Shown here: piece by piece, positions 31,640-44,564 of the stretch
Layout: each line of letters opens with the position of its first letter
Numbering within the stretch: position 1 is the stretch's first letter
DNA from: Marchantia polymorpha subsp. ruderalis
Taxonomy: Eukaryota > Streptophyta > Marchantiopsida > Marchantiales > Marchantiaceae
Direction: 5' to 3'
Length of the DNA: 64,000 nucleotides
Assembly: GCA_037833965.1 (NCBI GenBank)
Contig: AP031354.1
Coordinates: forward strand, 21,368,001-21,432,000
Program-made: the position numbers and the translations under genes
The notes under the pieces: model-generated
Databases searched by the model: none
What the model was told of the DNA's origin: nothing
Seen by the model: the letters and a program-made list of their open reading frames with translations, nothing else

Positions 31640-34600
31640 AGCTGCAGTAAAGAATAAAATTCTTTACAACAATCTTATGAGCCGTTCTAATATCCATGTA
31701 TCTATAACAAGTAAGAAACACATGCTCTTCGTCCTCTATATTCTTGCTCTCACATACAGTGTAGAAACATGTGAATGTGCTGCCTTCGTCCTTCATCAAT
31801 ATGTAAATTGTGAGATTCCATTCTATGTCGTGCAATAATATGATGTAAAAGAGTAGAAATCCTAGCAATAAGATATTCTTATTGGAAGTAAACAAGCATA
31901 GGGTTTACATGAAGTATGTAGATCTCCATTTTGATGTCGGATTTGCTCTAAAGAATGTTGAGAGCTTTTTCCTATAGATGTTGGTGAAGTGCCAATGGTT
32001 GCATGTCCCAGTGTTGTTCCTCCACAGTCCATCTTGAGTACCGAGCCAGCACATCTGAGAACCACTCTTCGGAACGTGTGTTTTGTAAAGCTTGATGAGG
32101 AAGTCGAGAAGGACTAAGAGATTTTACCCGTGCAATGTAATTGATGGTCAAATAGAGAGCTTCAACCTCAATAGAAAGGAAAACCTGTTTCAGCCAATAC
32201 GATGGCATAGGGGGTTTGGTTTTTCACCCCGAGTTCTTCTTGGCGGAATATCTTCTGAATCTTCTCAAGACGTTTCCATCCTGTCTTCTTCCAACTAGGA
32301 CCTCATACTTGGATCCTCTGTAAAATCACTAACAACACTACAATCTTAAAATATTTTTTTTTAAGTTCTCAGGACACAAGATGAACTTTTCTACATCTAT
32401 TTAATATTGAATAAAGAGTTTTGTAACCAGTTTTTACTCTCTTTTGCACACAATATGCCCAATTGTAATCATGAGAAAAATCAATGCCTAAGTATTTGTA
32501 AACCTTCACTTGTTTTAACTCTAATTCTTTGTGAAATAAAGAAAGATTGGATCTAGTGCCCACTAAAATGATTTTTGATTTCTCCAAGTTGAACTCCATT
32601 TCATTCTTGGTACAAAAGTTTGCTAATGTGTCAAGGTGTTTTTGTTAACTAATAGCATCACTTGCTAATAAGACGATATCATCTGCATACAATAGAGATT
32701 TGATAATAAAATTTCCACTCTCACTTTTGTCTAACCACCTTTCTATATTATCTATGAAAATCCCAATTAAAATTGGAGAGAGAGAATAACCTTGAATGAC
32801 TCCAATGGTGTTCAGGATTTTTGTTGGTTGAGAAGCATTGATTTCTTTTCTTTTCCATAAAACCTTGTAAGACACCGTGTTAAAATCTTTTTAAAAATCT
32901 ATGAAGGCACAAAATAGAGCTAACAGTTGTCCTTAGATTTTTTCCATAATACACGTAGAACCAGAATATGCTCGACAACGTTGTATGTTGTGGGAGAATA
33001 GGCTTGAACTCTTGATCTCTTCTGAAAACACTCTGTTCATGTATTCAACTTTGATTCCAACAACTTCCCAAACAACTTTGCAAAAACACTTCTTGCCATG
33101 ATAGTTTGATAGTTTGTCGCCACGTCTTTCACACTTGATTTGTGGATGGAAACAATATTCCATAATGACAAAGTTTGAGGAAAATCGTAGACAAATGCAT
33201 CTTCTAAAGCTTTGATGAAGAATGGTACAATACAGTCTCTTTCCCACTTGAGAATTTCAACGGACAAACCATCCAAATCTTCACTTTTGCCATTTGCTAA
33301 ACTTCTAAGTGGAGTCTTCATCTCCTCTTCAGAGAATAAACCAGGCACTACTTCACATTTCGGCATAGAGCTAGCTTTTGAAAAGAAGTAAAGCTTTTCG
33401 GCAAAAGCTAACAGGTATTGGGGATCCAAAGAGGATTTTGCAGACGTTATAACTAATCTTTTTGAAAAATATTTAGGATCTTGCATCAGCTCTTTAGTCA
33501 GAGATTCCTGCTTTCTTTTCAAGAAGCTTATTTCTTAGACTTCACCCAGCTGTTTGTATATCCTTGTCAAAAGAAGTCAGCTTTGGAGATTGAAAGACCT
33601 ATCAACTGCTCTTGGCCTTGCTAGCTTGCAATCAGAGTCAAACTATCCGTTACGAGGCAATCCTTTAGTCTTTCTGTTGCTATGTTGTAAAAATAACAAC
33701 TTACACAGGGAGTTTTTGAGTAGTTCTATGAATTACAAACTAGATGTATGTGGGTTATGACTCCAATCAATGTGTTTCAAGAGATCTTGTAAATGTGTAC
33801 AATAAAGTTTTTTTTTACAAGGTAGTAAACGGAAACTAGGAAAAGATTGAACAGGTTTGTTGATTGAGGAAGTAATAGTTTTTGAAATTGATATAGTAAA
33901 CAAGAGAGGCGCATGATCGAATTCGGATTGAAGGTTAAGAACTTTGAAAGTGGAGATAAGAGAACTACTAACTAAGGAAGATAGAAGAAAATCTATCATA
34001 CTAGCACAAGAAGAGAAGAAACATGTGTTGAAATAAGAGTTGGGAAAGTCATTAAGGACTATCAAATTACAAATGGCTCCAAAAATTAGAAAATGTTCTG
34101 TAAAAGAGTTTGTAGAAGGATCGAAAGAGAGTCTAGATCATTGACTATTGTCAATTTCTTCCAAAGCATAAGAGGTCAAAGAGCTATTGGGTACAACTTA
34201 TGCGAGCATTGAAGTCTCCAGCTAGAAAGACATCTCATTGACTATAATATTTGAATACATCTCTAATGAGCCTATGAAATGGTTGGCTCTGGTGACAAAA
34301 ACGTGTAGAGTTGATAGACATGTATAATGGTGCAAAGTAACATACTCCCAGATAGCAATGAGATACTCCAAGCACAATACGTAATCAATGATATTGATCT
34401 CCGATATCTTGAGCTTCTAAATGAAAGAGAGATAACAGTTTATGAAAAGTGTCAATACCTCCATGTCTCGTTCCTGCGAATTGTTTTCTCTAGTTCCATG
34501 TTGATCCCACCAAAGTGAATTCTTGTATCTCGGCGATAGTGTTACTTTTGTATTCCCAAGTGTCCATAATGTTGATGGCGTCTCCCTTCTCCAAGTTTGA

Positions 34601-35750
34601 ATCGGCACTCCCTTACTTTGATGATGACAATCCTTGAATATTCCACACCAACACCCTCAACTTCCTGGATTGCTATGTAGATGACTATCTTATAATCTGT
34701 GTCACAATCACTCTACCATTGTGTAAATAAGCGACAAAACTTGACATTTGAGACTCCTTGACATTTTCAAGTTCTTTACTTCTAGCTTTTACTTGCAATG
34801 GGATAAGGTCGGGATCCAATCATATTCTCTTCCCTTGATAATAGATTTGTAACCCATGGCAATATCACGTAAAGACTGATTGACAAACTTAAGAAGAATG
34901 GTTTGAGCTTGTGTGCCAATTTTTCTGATCCGAAAAGCCTGAACTAAATCTGGATTGTGAACATGTAGTGTGTCAACTAATAATTTAGTGACGACACTCT
35001 TCAACTCTTTATTTTCTGTTTCTGGTAAATCATAAAATCTAACATTCTTTATACGAGAATATTGATTTGCATATTGATCTCTTGTTTTTAAGAGAAAGAA
35101 ATATGCGCAACCTTAGTAGCCTTGACATAAAACTTGAGTTTCAATTCTAAGGTTTCTATCACTTCGTGGAATTCTGGACTACTAGGAACAATTGCTAATG
35201 ATGTGATGTTAGTATGGATTTCCGTGAGGGTTTCAAAAATATAAAGCATCACACTTGAGTTCTCAAAATCCTCATGGCTGTCTGTGAACTTTTCAACTAC
35301 CGTATTTGAGTATGAGCTAGAGTGAGCTGAACAATTTCTACCTTAAATTCTTGACGAAGTTTATCAAGGTTGTTCAAGATTATTTGAATCAACTTGAGTA
35401 TTTAATTTTAAGAGGCCATCATCACTTCTTCACACTTCTTCTCATCCAATCTGAGTAGCTTATTTCCCCTATAGAACAAAATATTCTCTCTCTCCGAAAT
35501 CGCAGACGATCCTTGATGCCTTGAAAAGCTCCAAAATCTTCACAGCTTCCACATGTAGAAACGATGATTTCTCACTCCTCAACAACCACGGGCACTCTAC
35601 CACCTGTGGATCGTAGACATTTGCTTCTGTAGCCGTCGCTATTTGTAGTATCACACCACTTCACTACTCTAAATGTATCATTGTTCAATCTCTTCCGTAG
35701 CCATCGCTATCGCGGTCGTCATCGCTAGTACTTGACTCCTTCACTACCTC
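31640..35750 (-). mobile_element. Degenerate L1-type LINE
   Basis: Minus-strand order: an ORF1-like stretch (VVTKLLVDTLHVHN, AFRIRKIGTQAQTILLKF, about 34789-35004); AP endonuclease start VLVWNIQGLSSSK (about 34650), LAGDFNARIS (about 34225), SASMIDFLL-like and FDHAPLLFTIS (33733-34065); reverse transcriptase GKSEDLDGLSVEILK (33037-33522), GVIQGYSLSPILIGIF and active-site LLYADDIVLLA (32645-32875), YKYLGIDFSHDYNW (32369-32599); and a C-terminal Cys/His segment near 31740. Frames change many times and stops are frequent, so it is inactive. No clear poly(A) tail or target duplication was found. Confidence 0.85.
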
Positions 35751-37834
35751 CGACAGACCACACACCAACCCTAATTTAAGTTTTACTGAATGTTTTCTTT
35801 ACATTTGGAAAGCCAGAACGATCGTCATTTCACCTTCAGGAGCGACGTTCTCATCACCAGTCACAATCCATTTCGTGCGTATTCAATCTTTCCTCGAATC
35901 CTTCACTACATTCACCTCGCTCCACTCTTCTTCACCTCTCGCCACATCACATTTAGGAGAATATACTCACAAATCGGTTCTCGTACCTCGCACTCCTGCG
36001 CCGCTGCTGCTAGTGCTTGCGACCACTTTGCCCTCCCTTTCGCTCACCAATCCGCACGGCACTTCCTCCCTCGGTCACACATGCAAGCAATCAAGAATAC
36101 ATTCTACACTTGTCTTTCGCATCTTAGCTTTTCGCCAATTTAGTATTTTATTTATTTATTTCCGCCAATATTAATAACTACGTAACTGTTGAACTAAATA
36201 TAACTTCATCTATCTATCTAAAAGCTTTTTGGGTAAAAGTGTAACATCTTCATCATGATAAAAATTTTATTTACATCTTCAATTTGCAAGTAATGTTCAA
36301 CATGTAGAACATTGATATGTTTTTAGTCACATAATATTATGGTTCCAAATACTCTTCAAATATAACTCTTGAGTTATATGTGCACTTTTGATATCTTTTA
36401 TTTTCAAATAATAATAAGCAATCACATGTTCAATGACGAGACATTTAAATTCTTTCTACAAAAACCTACGAAATATAAGAGAAAAATATATACCATGATA
36501 CAGCTGGATACTGAATGAGATATAGTCTTGACGGATTATATATATATATATATATATATACTTACTCTCTTACTCACTTAACTTCATTGCCATACATATA
36601 AGCTTGTGATATAGACATGGGTTCAAAAGGGTTTTATTAGATTCACAAAAATGTATCTTTGAACACAATCATGGCTAAGCTCCTGTCAAAATAAATATAA
36701 ATGCAAGTCACTGTGAAGGTAAAGTTCCATGAACACCCAAAGTGGTATTTTGTAACTGACGGTAGGCGCAATTAGCCCAATCCACAGCCCATTATTACAC
36801 TGACCAGGTGAAAGCGCGCATGGTTGAAGCGGGTACTTCAGTTCACAAGTGAAGTTGTAACTGTCGTAAAGATTAGCCAACCAGGTAAGAGACGAATGAC
36901 TGCGTTACCGATAATATGCAGTAATATTCACTGCAGTATTCTCCGTACGGGAAACAAACGTGGTGAGAGGCTCTGGACGACGTAGGACTCATTAAACCCC
37001 GATACTGACGTGACCAGCTCAACGCAGTTTACGCTTGCTCAGATGAATGAACACGCAGGCCGCCAGTAGTTCAGATCACTCGTCTCCTCGAGCATGAAAG
37101 CATGAAACATGAAGGTTGGTGGTCAGTCCACAATTTGCCAAGAAGACGAGACGAACATAAAAAACACGTGATGGAGAGTTTGGGTTCAAGATGTTCCGTG
37201 CAACTATGATCCCGAATCACAGCCAAGCCTATTGTCTAGGCACTTGGGAGACGCATGCTATGATTCGAGCTGTGATCGATAGAGAGGACATTGATGCAGG
37301 GATGATTAGGTGGCGGCGCACACTGATTATCCGTCCTTTGCGTAGGGGTGGTCAGAAAATAAGCCCCATCGATGGATCGAGCTCGGCTCGCTGCCTCTGA
37401 TGTGTCCGATTCAGCCATCGAACTCGAGAATTGCTTCGCAGTGAGACTCATCCTAGAATTCAAGATTGGACCGAAGAGGTTTCGTAGGTTGACCACAGCG
37501 CATCCCATCCCATCCCATCCCGTCCATAGCAGCAGGAAAAGGCCTGCCTGCCAAAGGTTGTTCGAGAACCAGCAGCCTGGCTGGCTGAATGGCTGGCTTG
37601 CTGGAGATCTCACGTAAAAAGTCGCTGCGATCTGGGACGAACGGAAGACAGACGAGGATGTCTACCTGCATGTAGTACGTGTACTGGGACATAGCTGGGA
37701 TCGTGATTTGCCCAAAGCCCAGGAACGCAGAGGGGCGGAGGGGCTGGAGTTTATTATTTGGTGGTGGAGTAGTAGGCAATGATGCGTGGATTTAACGAGA
37801 GGCGGGGGCGGGCAGTTGGTGGCGAGGCCTCTGG
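35751..37834. other. Intergenic DNA
   Basis: Pyrimidine-rich stretch at 35790-36150 (open in several frames through composition), AT-rich to 36700, a (TA) microsatellite at 36538-36560, then GC-richer sequence. CATCC occurs four times in tandem near 37500. No gene recognised. Confidence 0.5.
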
Positions 37835-38431
37835 ATGAGAGGGCGTCGGGAGATATTGGGCTATGGCACGAGACTCAGAACAGTTGGAGAAGGAAGGAAG
37901 AGCGAGCGACCACGAAAACATAGCAGTTATTATACAAGGGTGATCTTGAGTGTGTGTTTGATGGCTGCTCCCACGGGTAAGAAGAGCGTGATTAGGCCCC
38001 TCGGCTCCTACAGCCTGGGAGGCGAACCAAGTGAGCGAAAGTCCGCACCCGTCTCACCAACCACCTCCTCGGTACGGGCTCATGCGCATCGCATTGTCGG
38101 GGCTCGCAGCTCGCAGCTCCCCGAGTCGGTCTCCATGGAGCCTAGTCCCCTCACTATAATGACAGCACACATGCTAGGAGGATTCATCTGCAGCCTCGTG
38201 GGAAGCTACGGATCCATTTGCACCTCTTTTCTTTTCACGCTTCGAATGCTTCATTCGTACAAAATCTTGCCCCTGAGACCAAGAACGGCATCAGAGTTTG
38301 TGGAGCACGTTCGGGCCAACTTTGCCCAAGAGTCGGAGCTTGCAGCTGCAGAAGCGAATGAGACCCGGGCTCTTCGTGCAGCACTTTTCAGACATCCATG
38401 CTCCAGTTTTTCCTCCACGTCAGAAGAATGA
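37835..38431 (+). CDS. Hypothetical 198-codon ORF upstream of the bHLH gene
   Basis: ATG at 37835 and open to 38431. It has a central hydrophobic stretch (MLGGFICSLVGSYGSI) and an Arg/Ala/Glu-rich C-terminus (EFVEHVRANFAQESELAAAE). I do not recognise it. The region is GC-rich, so a chance ORF of this length is possible. It may be a 5' leader or uORF region of the bHLH gene 1.1 kb downstream, or an independent gene. Confidence 0.25.
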   Translation: MRGRREILGYGTRLRTVGEGRKSERPRKHSSYYTRVILSVCLMAAPTGKKSVIRPLGSYSLGGEPSERKSAPVSPTTSSVRAHAHRIVGARSSQLPESVSMEPSPLTIMTAHMLGGFICSLVGSYGSICTSFLFTLRMLHSYKILPLRPRTASEFVEHVRANFAQESELAAAEANETRALRAALFRHPCSSFSSTSEE

Positions 38432-39583
38432 ATGTGATTCAGTAGCGGTGGATGGAGACTTGAATTGCGCTGAGCTGAGCTGACGAGAGTCGATCGTCGA
38501 GCGACTTCTGCAGTTGCTCTTGGCTCACATGCTCTCCACATCCCGACAGGATACAGTCGCAGCCTGCAGAGCTACGATATTTTAGGTGAGGCTGGTCACT
38601 TTCTGTGTACTTCGGTGGTGCTTGTCGTATAGATCTTCAACACGGGCGAAAGAACGAGAACAGCAAGTTCGTAGAATGAACTGTATCATCTGAAAAATTG
38701 AGACAAGGATCATTCATGCTATCCTTTCTGACAAAACTGGAATCGTCTGAACCAAAGTCAAGCCGTGACAACGATTGAAGCTGATTCAGACGCCTCCGTC
38801 TCCCTTCAGATGATACAGAAAGGCATCTCGTAGCGGCCTCGGGATTCAAGAAATTCATGCGGAGCTTATTGTCTTCTAATTGGAAAACGATAGACTTTCC
38901 TAGTTTGCTGAAGATCTTAGACTGTAGACTTTTTCCGCCCTTTGACGCCCACCGAGTTCATGATCACCAGTCATGTGTCAGAATTTACACTGTCAACGGG
39001 CTAAGTCTGCTTCAGCTGACCTGGAAATCATGCCATGGCTGCTAGTGACATAGTTCAAGAACCTCTAGCGCTTACACTGCGAACGAAGGCAAATGAATAC
39101 TCAGAACCTCTTGGTTCGCGTTGCCTTCGTACTTTAGAGCCTATGATTCATCAGCTGACAATAGTTCACAAAAATCACGAGCCTTCAAGCATTGGAATTA
39201 ATGTGCCACGGAAATATGGCTGCAAATACCATAAGAAATTGTCCATCGTCTCTCACAGTCATGGATTCACAGCGTACACTTTACTCATGACAATGGCTTT
39301 GAATTGCAATTGAGCGTCTCGTGAAGTTGGATTCATTCGTCAAACTGATGTTGATATCATTCAAATTTTTAAAGGATCGTTCGTGCACTCTGACCTTGGC
39401 CTTGCCATTTTCCTTTCACCTTGCCTATAGACCGATGGGACATGATGATTATATATTCTGTCGTTGTGGCTGACGTTTGCGTTTCTTCTGGTGTATTTGA
39501 AAGCTCCAGGTTCCTCCAGGACTGGGTGAATTTGGAAAGGTTGGCAATATTTCTCAAAATTGGATTCGAAAATTTGGCATAAA
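38432..39583. other. Likely promoter and 5' UTR of the bHLH gene
   Basis: No coding exon recognised. I looked for the N-terminal MYC-type domain of AMS-like bHLH proteins and did not see it. Confidence 0.4.
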
Positions 39584-41509
39584 ATGGTTCTATCGCCCGA
39601 AGCCTCTCTTAGTTCTGGATCGACCAGGGAGGTGGAGAGGACTCTGGACAAGAAAGACGGAAAATCGTTTTACAATCCGGGTGGCGAGGGATGTTCCCGG
39701 AACTTTGAATTAGATCCACATTCCGAGAATCCCTGGAGTACCCCAAGCGAAATTTGGGAACAGGAAGAGGCTTTGATGAATTCGCAAACACAGATGCAGC
39801 TGAATTTTCTCGATCAGAAGGATGTTCCGCTTGGAGGTTTAGGCCACCCATACGAAGAACTCGTCCCAGGAAATCAGACTCTTCATGACATAATCATGCC
39901 GGCCGCTGGAGTTCAGTCCTTACGTACAAGTCTAGGAGGGGATGCGTTTGGAGATGCGCTTTCGAAGGAGAGTGGCGACAGGGAGATAAAGCAAGAGATG
40001 CGTGCAGATTCCTCCGATGGCAGTGATCCGATGGATGAGGATGAAGACAAAGGTGGATCCGGCTCCCGATCTGGCAGGAGACACCTCTCGAAGAATCTGG
40101 TTGCAGAACGAAAGCGAAGAAAAAAGCTGAACGAGCGATTGTATGCCCTCCGTGCCCTGGTTCCAAAGATCACGAAGGTGATGCCTCGACCAAAGATTAT
40201 CTCATGATTAGACCAAAGAATATACTCGTCCTTAATGGTTCCAGACTCTCTGCTTTCGATTCCTCCTATATATTCTTTTGTTTCAGGTGCTTCGTCCACC
40301 ACAGACTGTTTCATCTTCTCCAAGATCTGGACACTTCGTGGCAGTCAGCTTTATGTCTCGTCTGTAGCTGTATTCAACAGCTTCTTGCATACGGACTATT
40401 TTGCAGCTTTTTCTGTCGTTGTATATTTAGAAGCAACTGTAGTACTTCCATATCCCGCTTCAGTTGGGATCGGTTGGGATCCACTTTTTGACGAAATTTT
40501 CTTCGGCATGGAAGAATGCAAGGTCCAGCAGCCCGAGCAGTGTTCAAAGGGACAGCTTATCTTGCTTCACATTGTTGTTAGTAAGTAAGTTTTGGATGCG
40601 ACATGCGATTTTCAACGCACAGGTCCTCCTGAATTGAATTTTCAGGCAAGCAACGGAATCTTGAAGGGATTGTCTGTATCTGCAGATGGATCGAGCTTCA
40701 ATTCTCGGTGATGCTATAGAGTACGTGCGGGAACTACAAGCTCGAGTAGATTGTCTCCAGAAGGAGCTGCTCGATGATGAAGAAATCCTTAACGTTGATG
40801 CCATACTGGAAGACGGTAACAGAGAAGGCTGCTTTGAAGACATCAAAACCTCTGAGCCACGGCTTGACATCATCCCCGAAGAACAACAAATAGAGAATCT
40901 TGTTCAGCCTATGGAAGTAAGTAGTTTTTCACAAAATATATTTCAAATCTTGTGATTGGCAGAGCATTACCTTTTCGCCCTCAAGTTTCTCGATACTTTT
41001 TGGAATGCTTCTGATTTTTTGTGATAATGCTGAATCCTTTGAACTCCACACACACTGAACGCGCAGGTCTATGTGCACAAGTTGGATGAAGCCGTATTTA
41101 CTGTCCGAATTATAAGTGAAAAGTCTGAAGGAATGTTTCTGGGCGTCCTACGCATCATGGATGAGTATGGATTTGATATTTTACATGCGAATATCATTAC
41201 CCACCGTGGCATTGCGCTGCACGTTTTCAGAGCAGAGGTAATGATTATCAGACTTTAAAAGCACACGTAACCGCTTGGAATATTCGTAGCGTTCAGATCA
41301 TTATGTCACCGATGCTCGAATCCCACTTCCTGATCCAAGTTTCACTTTGTGTGCAGATTAGAGACAAGAAGACCCCCACGATAGAACAAGTGAAGGAGAG
41401 CTTATTACAATTATCTAAATTTCAGTTCGGCGGATTTGATAATCCAAATGAATTGGTGAATGAGCCTATGAATATAGTAAGTTCGACGCCTGATCATAGA
41501 CAGTCGTGA
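39584..41509 (+). CDS. bHLH transcription factor, ICE/SCRM-AMS type with ACT-like C-terminus
   Basis: Four exons, 39584-40177, 40686-40916, 41067-41237 and 41357-41509, all joining in phase 0 to 382 aa. The first ATG in the open frame is 39584 (MVLSPEAS). An acidic linker (SDGSDPMDEDEDKGGS) precedes the basic region SKNLVAERKRRKKLNERLY (residues about 168-186) with the H-E-R type DNA contacts. Helix 1 is RLYALRALVPKITK. Helix 2, MDRASILGDAIEYVRELQ, starts exactly at exon 2. After a linker an ACT-like domain follows (VYVHKLDEAVFTVRIISE, FLGVLRIMDEYGFDI). This combination marks the ICE1/SCREAM and ABORTED MICROSPORES clades, which act in stomatal/cold and tapetum programmes. Which clade cannot be settled by eye. 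The N-terminal MYC-interaction domain seems absent. Confidence 0.88.
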
Positions 41510-43321
41510 ATTTAGAAAAATTACACACATATCTGCGTTTCAATATCTGGGGTTTGACACAAAAGTGTAAAACCTTGTTCCTCTAAGTCTAGTCATCATC
41601 AACTTCCTCTTGTTAAAAAGTTTCTTATATTTCCTTGTACAAGGTTGACAGAATTTATAAAACTTTGATACATCGAAGAACTACACGTTTTTCTCTTGTT
41701 GTGAGCATGCAAGACGACTGTCAGCGTCTGGCACCCAGGACCTCCCATGATTCGATACAAGATCTGCTGTCCACTGACAGTACAATGCAACTACATGTGA
41801 AGCCTGCCAATTATCCTGATATCTCGAAGTGTGGCAATACAAGTGTTTTGAGGTTCTTTTCGCACTTGATGATTTACTAGGACTAGAATCCCAAGTCCAA
41901 ATCTCGTGACACAGGTCACAATCGTGCTTCAACAGTACGATGGTCGACCACAGAGAAATTCGAAGATTCATTGAAATCTTCTCTGACAGAATTTGTCGGC
42001 TTTGGATCCAGTTTTATCCTTAGACAGGTCCATGGACTTTGTTGGTGGCGGTTGTTTCACGTACACAGCACATCACATCACAGCAGTCACCGCTTGGTGG
42101 ATGAGAACGACGCAGCATGGATCGGAGTAGCGAGACTTCGATACTTAGAAATGCCATTAGAGCTGGAAAAAATTCGTGCGTTTCTTTTGGCAGAAGGGAC
42201 TTGCTGCAGACAGAGCAATTTCCAGTCACTACTGAGTGAGTAGTTAGTCCAACAGTGAGTTCCTTTTTCTGTTCTTTTCTTTTTTCGTGACTCTCAAAGT
42301 GAACCGAAAAATTCTTCACGTGAATTTTCATTCTTTCCTCCTCTTTGCAATGTTTAATTGCAAAGAAAGCTTAATATAATATAATAATATAATTATTTAA
42401 TGTTTAATCGTCGAAGAATGTCATCAACAAGTTGCTATATGACTCAAGAAGTCGACGGAGTGATGTCTCCTCATAATTTCAGGACTAGGAATAACAATGG
42501 CTCAGACCCTAATACTAAATCCTAAACGACTTGTCGTTGTCATCTGGACCTTCAAACGCTGGTTCCAAAATTTGAAAATGCAACTAGAAATAGATAACGA
42601 TAAGAAAATCGTTTACGCATAGCAACAAATGGAAGCCCTAAACTCCTTATTAATTTATTGAATAATGTTTTCCAATGATGCTTTCGCAAATATGGTAAAT
42701 AGTATATAGATCAACCCCGTGGAACCAAAAAATCAAAAAGTTAAAAAACACAATACACACTCTAAACTAGTGAGAGAATCAAAAGAACCCTTAACTAGTG
42801 CCAAGAACACTTAAACTAATAACTTACCTCGTAAAACAATCTACATCATAACGCTCAAGGTGCAAGAGTATTGTCACTGAGGACAAAATCTGTGAACATC
42901 GTATGAAAACATTCGAGCTAGGAGGATACCCTTTAATTCATCTCGTGAGCCTGCAGTTTGTTCGGGCACGAGAGACTGTGAATAAGGCGGAAAAAGGGAA
43001 ATATTCAAGAGACCTCAATTTTGTAGTTACAATTCACTGAAATTGCCCCGAAATTGCAGGAAGGATGATTTAATGAATCTATGGTGTCAGAAATGCATAA
43101 ATGGAATATGTTTCTAGTTTGCAGTGTCTACTGAAGAAGAGAAGAAATGGAGTCTGTGTGATTGATTTGGTATGCAACCGAGGTCCTCGAACACCTAACG
43201 GATTGTGCGATGGGAGAAAGTCGTCATCATCATGATTGACCTATTTCTCGCAATACGGAATCCGGATCCTGCAAGATCGTGAATGTCGCTGCGCGCGCTG
43301 TTTCTGCGATCTATTGGATTT
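41510..43321. other. Intergenic DNA downstream of the bHLH gene
   Basis: Short ORFs at 41635-41880 and 41971-42243 have no recognisable motifs. An AT-rich block lies at 42350-42850. Nothing else supported. Confidence 0.4.
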
Positions 43322-44010
43322 CAAGAATCGATCGAGCGTCGGGTGATACGGATCACATGGGGCAACGCATCACCTCGCCGAACTTTGAATCCTTCGTGAT
43401 GTCCCCGGGGCCCTCGTGTGAACCTCACCCATGAAACCTGAAAGGAGTTTGATATTCTTGATGGCGATCTGGGTTCCTCTTCGCGTGGGTGACATGTGCT
43501 CAATTTGATGGAGGAGTGTGTAGATTTCTTCACGACTCAGGACATCTTCTTTGATACGATCTACCAGGGCATCTGTATTTTTTCTATCGCAGAATCACGG
43601 GAGCGAAGCGTATACGATGCCTGAATTTTGTGATTCACAACTGTTGCAAGGAAATTCTTGGAATTCATTGACGATTCTTCAAAGAGATGAATAAATGGGT
43701 CATCTGAAAATTCCCTGTTCAGAGAGTAGATGAAACCACTATCTTGAAGAAGTAGCTATTGTCAATGTTGGCTCTGTCTTCGATTTCAATCTCTTCTTGG
43801 TGTGGAGAACCAAGCACTACTAGGAGATCGAAGATCGACCGCTGCCCCTTACCTGTGACACATACAAGATGGGTTGATTATCTTATCTCGTCAATTCGCA
43901 CAGAAAGATCTTCTCCCGTGTCCTGCTTGAGAACTCGATAGCAGAAGCAATTGAAAATCGAGAGACAATCGAATATTTGAGACGAACTCGTGTCAAGACT
44001 GTGACTTTAA
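43322..44010 (-). pseudogene. Unrecognised gene remnant with several frame breaks
   Basis: Minus-strand reading gives successive coding-like blocks in shifting frames: LKQDTGEDLSVRIDEIR then a TAA (near 43890), GKGQRSIFDLLVVLGSPH and EEIEIEDRANIDNSYFF (43750-43860), one-base shift, SGFIYSLNREFSDDPF and NFLATVVNHKIQASYTLRSR (43565-43740), another shift, then DRIKEDVLSREEIYTLLHQI and QIAIKNIKLLSGFMG (43440-43560). A last block FTRGPRGHHEGFKVRRGDA ends at a stop at 43321. Each block lacks a start codon, so simple ORF searches miss it. The blocks look like one protein broken by small indels. I do not recognise the family. Confidence 0.4.
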
Positions 44011-44564
44011 GCCGCTGATTCCTTCAGAAAACTCCCAGTTGTCGAATGGAGGTCACCAATTTGCCGAAAGGCCCCGACATTCAGAGTCTGCTTAAAGTGA
44101 AGGGCAGTTTCACTGGTCCTGACGCCGGAAGCACTCTTACACTTGCACTGTGTGTCGTTCTCAATATTGCTTCTTGTCTCTGCGTCAAGAGAGGGATATT
44201 CAAGTCTCAAGATAATGGAACAACATCAACCACAAGCACAACATCAGGGCTCATGCCCACAAACTAAATTTGACAGACAACGATAATATCCTGCACATCC
44301 ATGTGGCCGATTCGCAGAGCTAAGCAATCCTTGGCAACTGTATACACTTGGCCAAGTTGATCTGATGTGTGAGCCCGCGCTTTGTATTCGGATTCGGTGG
44401 AGTTTCTCAAAGTACCGAACTAGTTACAGTCTGGATTTCTGATAAAGAAGATTCATGACTCCCTAAAATCACAGCCGTGAAGATTGTCTCGTCTGGTCAT
44501 AGCTCGACTTCAATTTCTGTGACACTGTAATAGTCGGTAGAAGAGGATCAAGCTGAGCATCATC

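Noticed and set aside
35790-36174. Overlapping plus-strand ORFs of 117 and 99 codons
   Set aside because: Pyrimidine-rich composition opens several frames at once; no protein-like features.
44046-44267. 73-codon plus-strand ORF with a hydrophobic stretch and Thr/Ser-rich tail
   Set aside because: No homology or splice context recognised; short enough to be chance.
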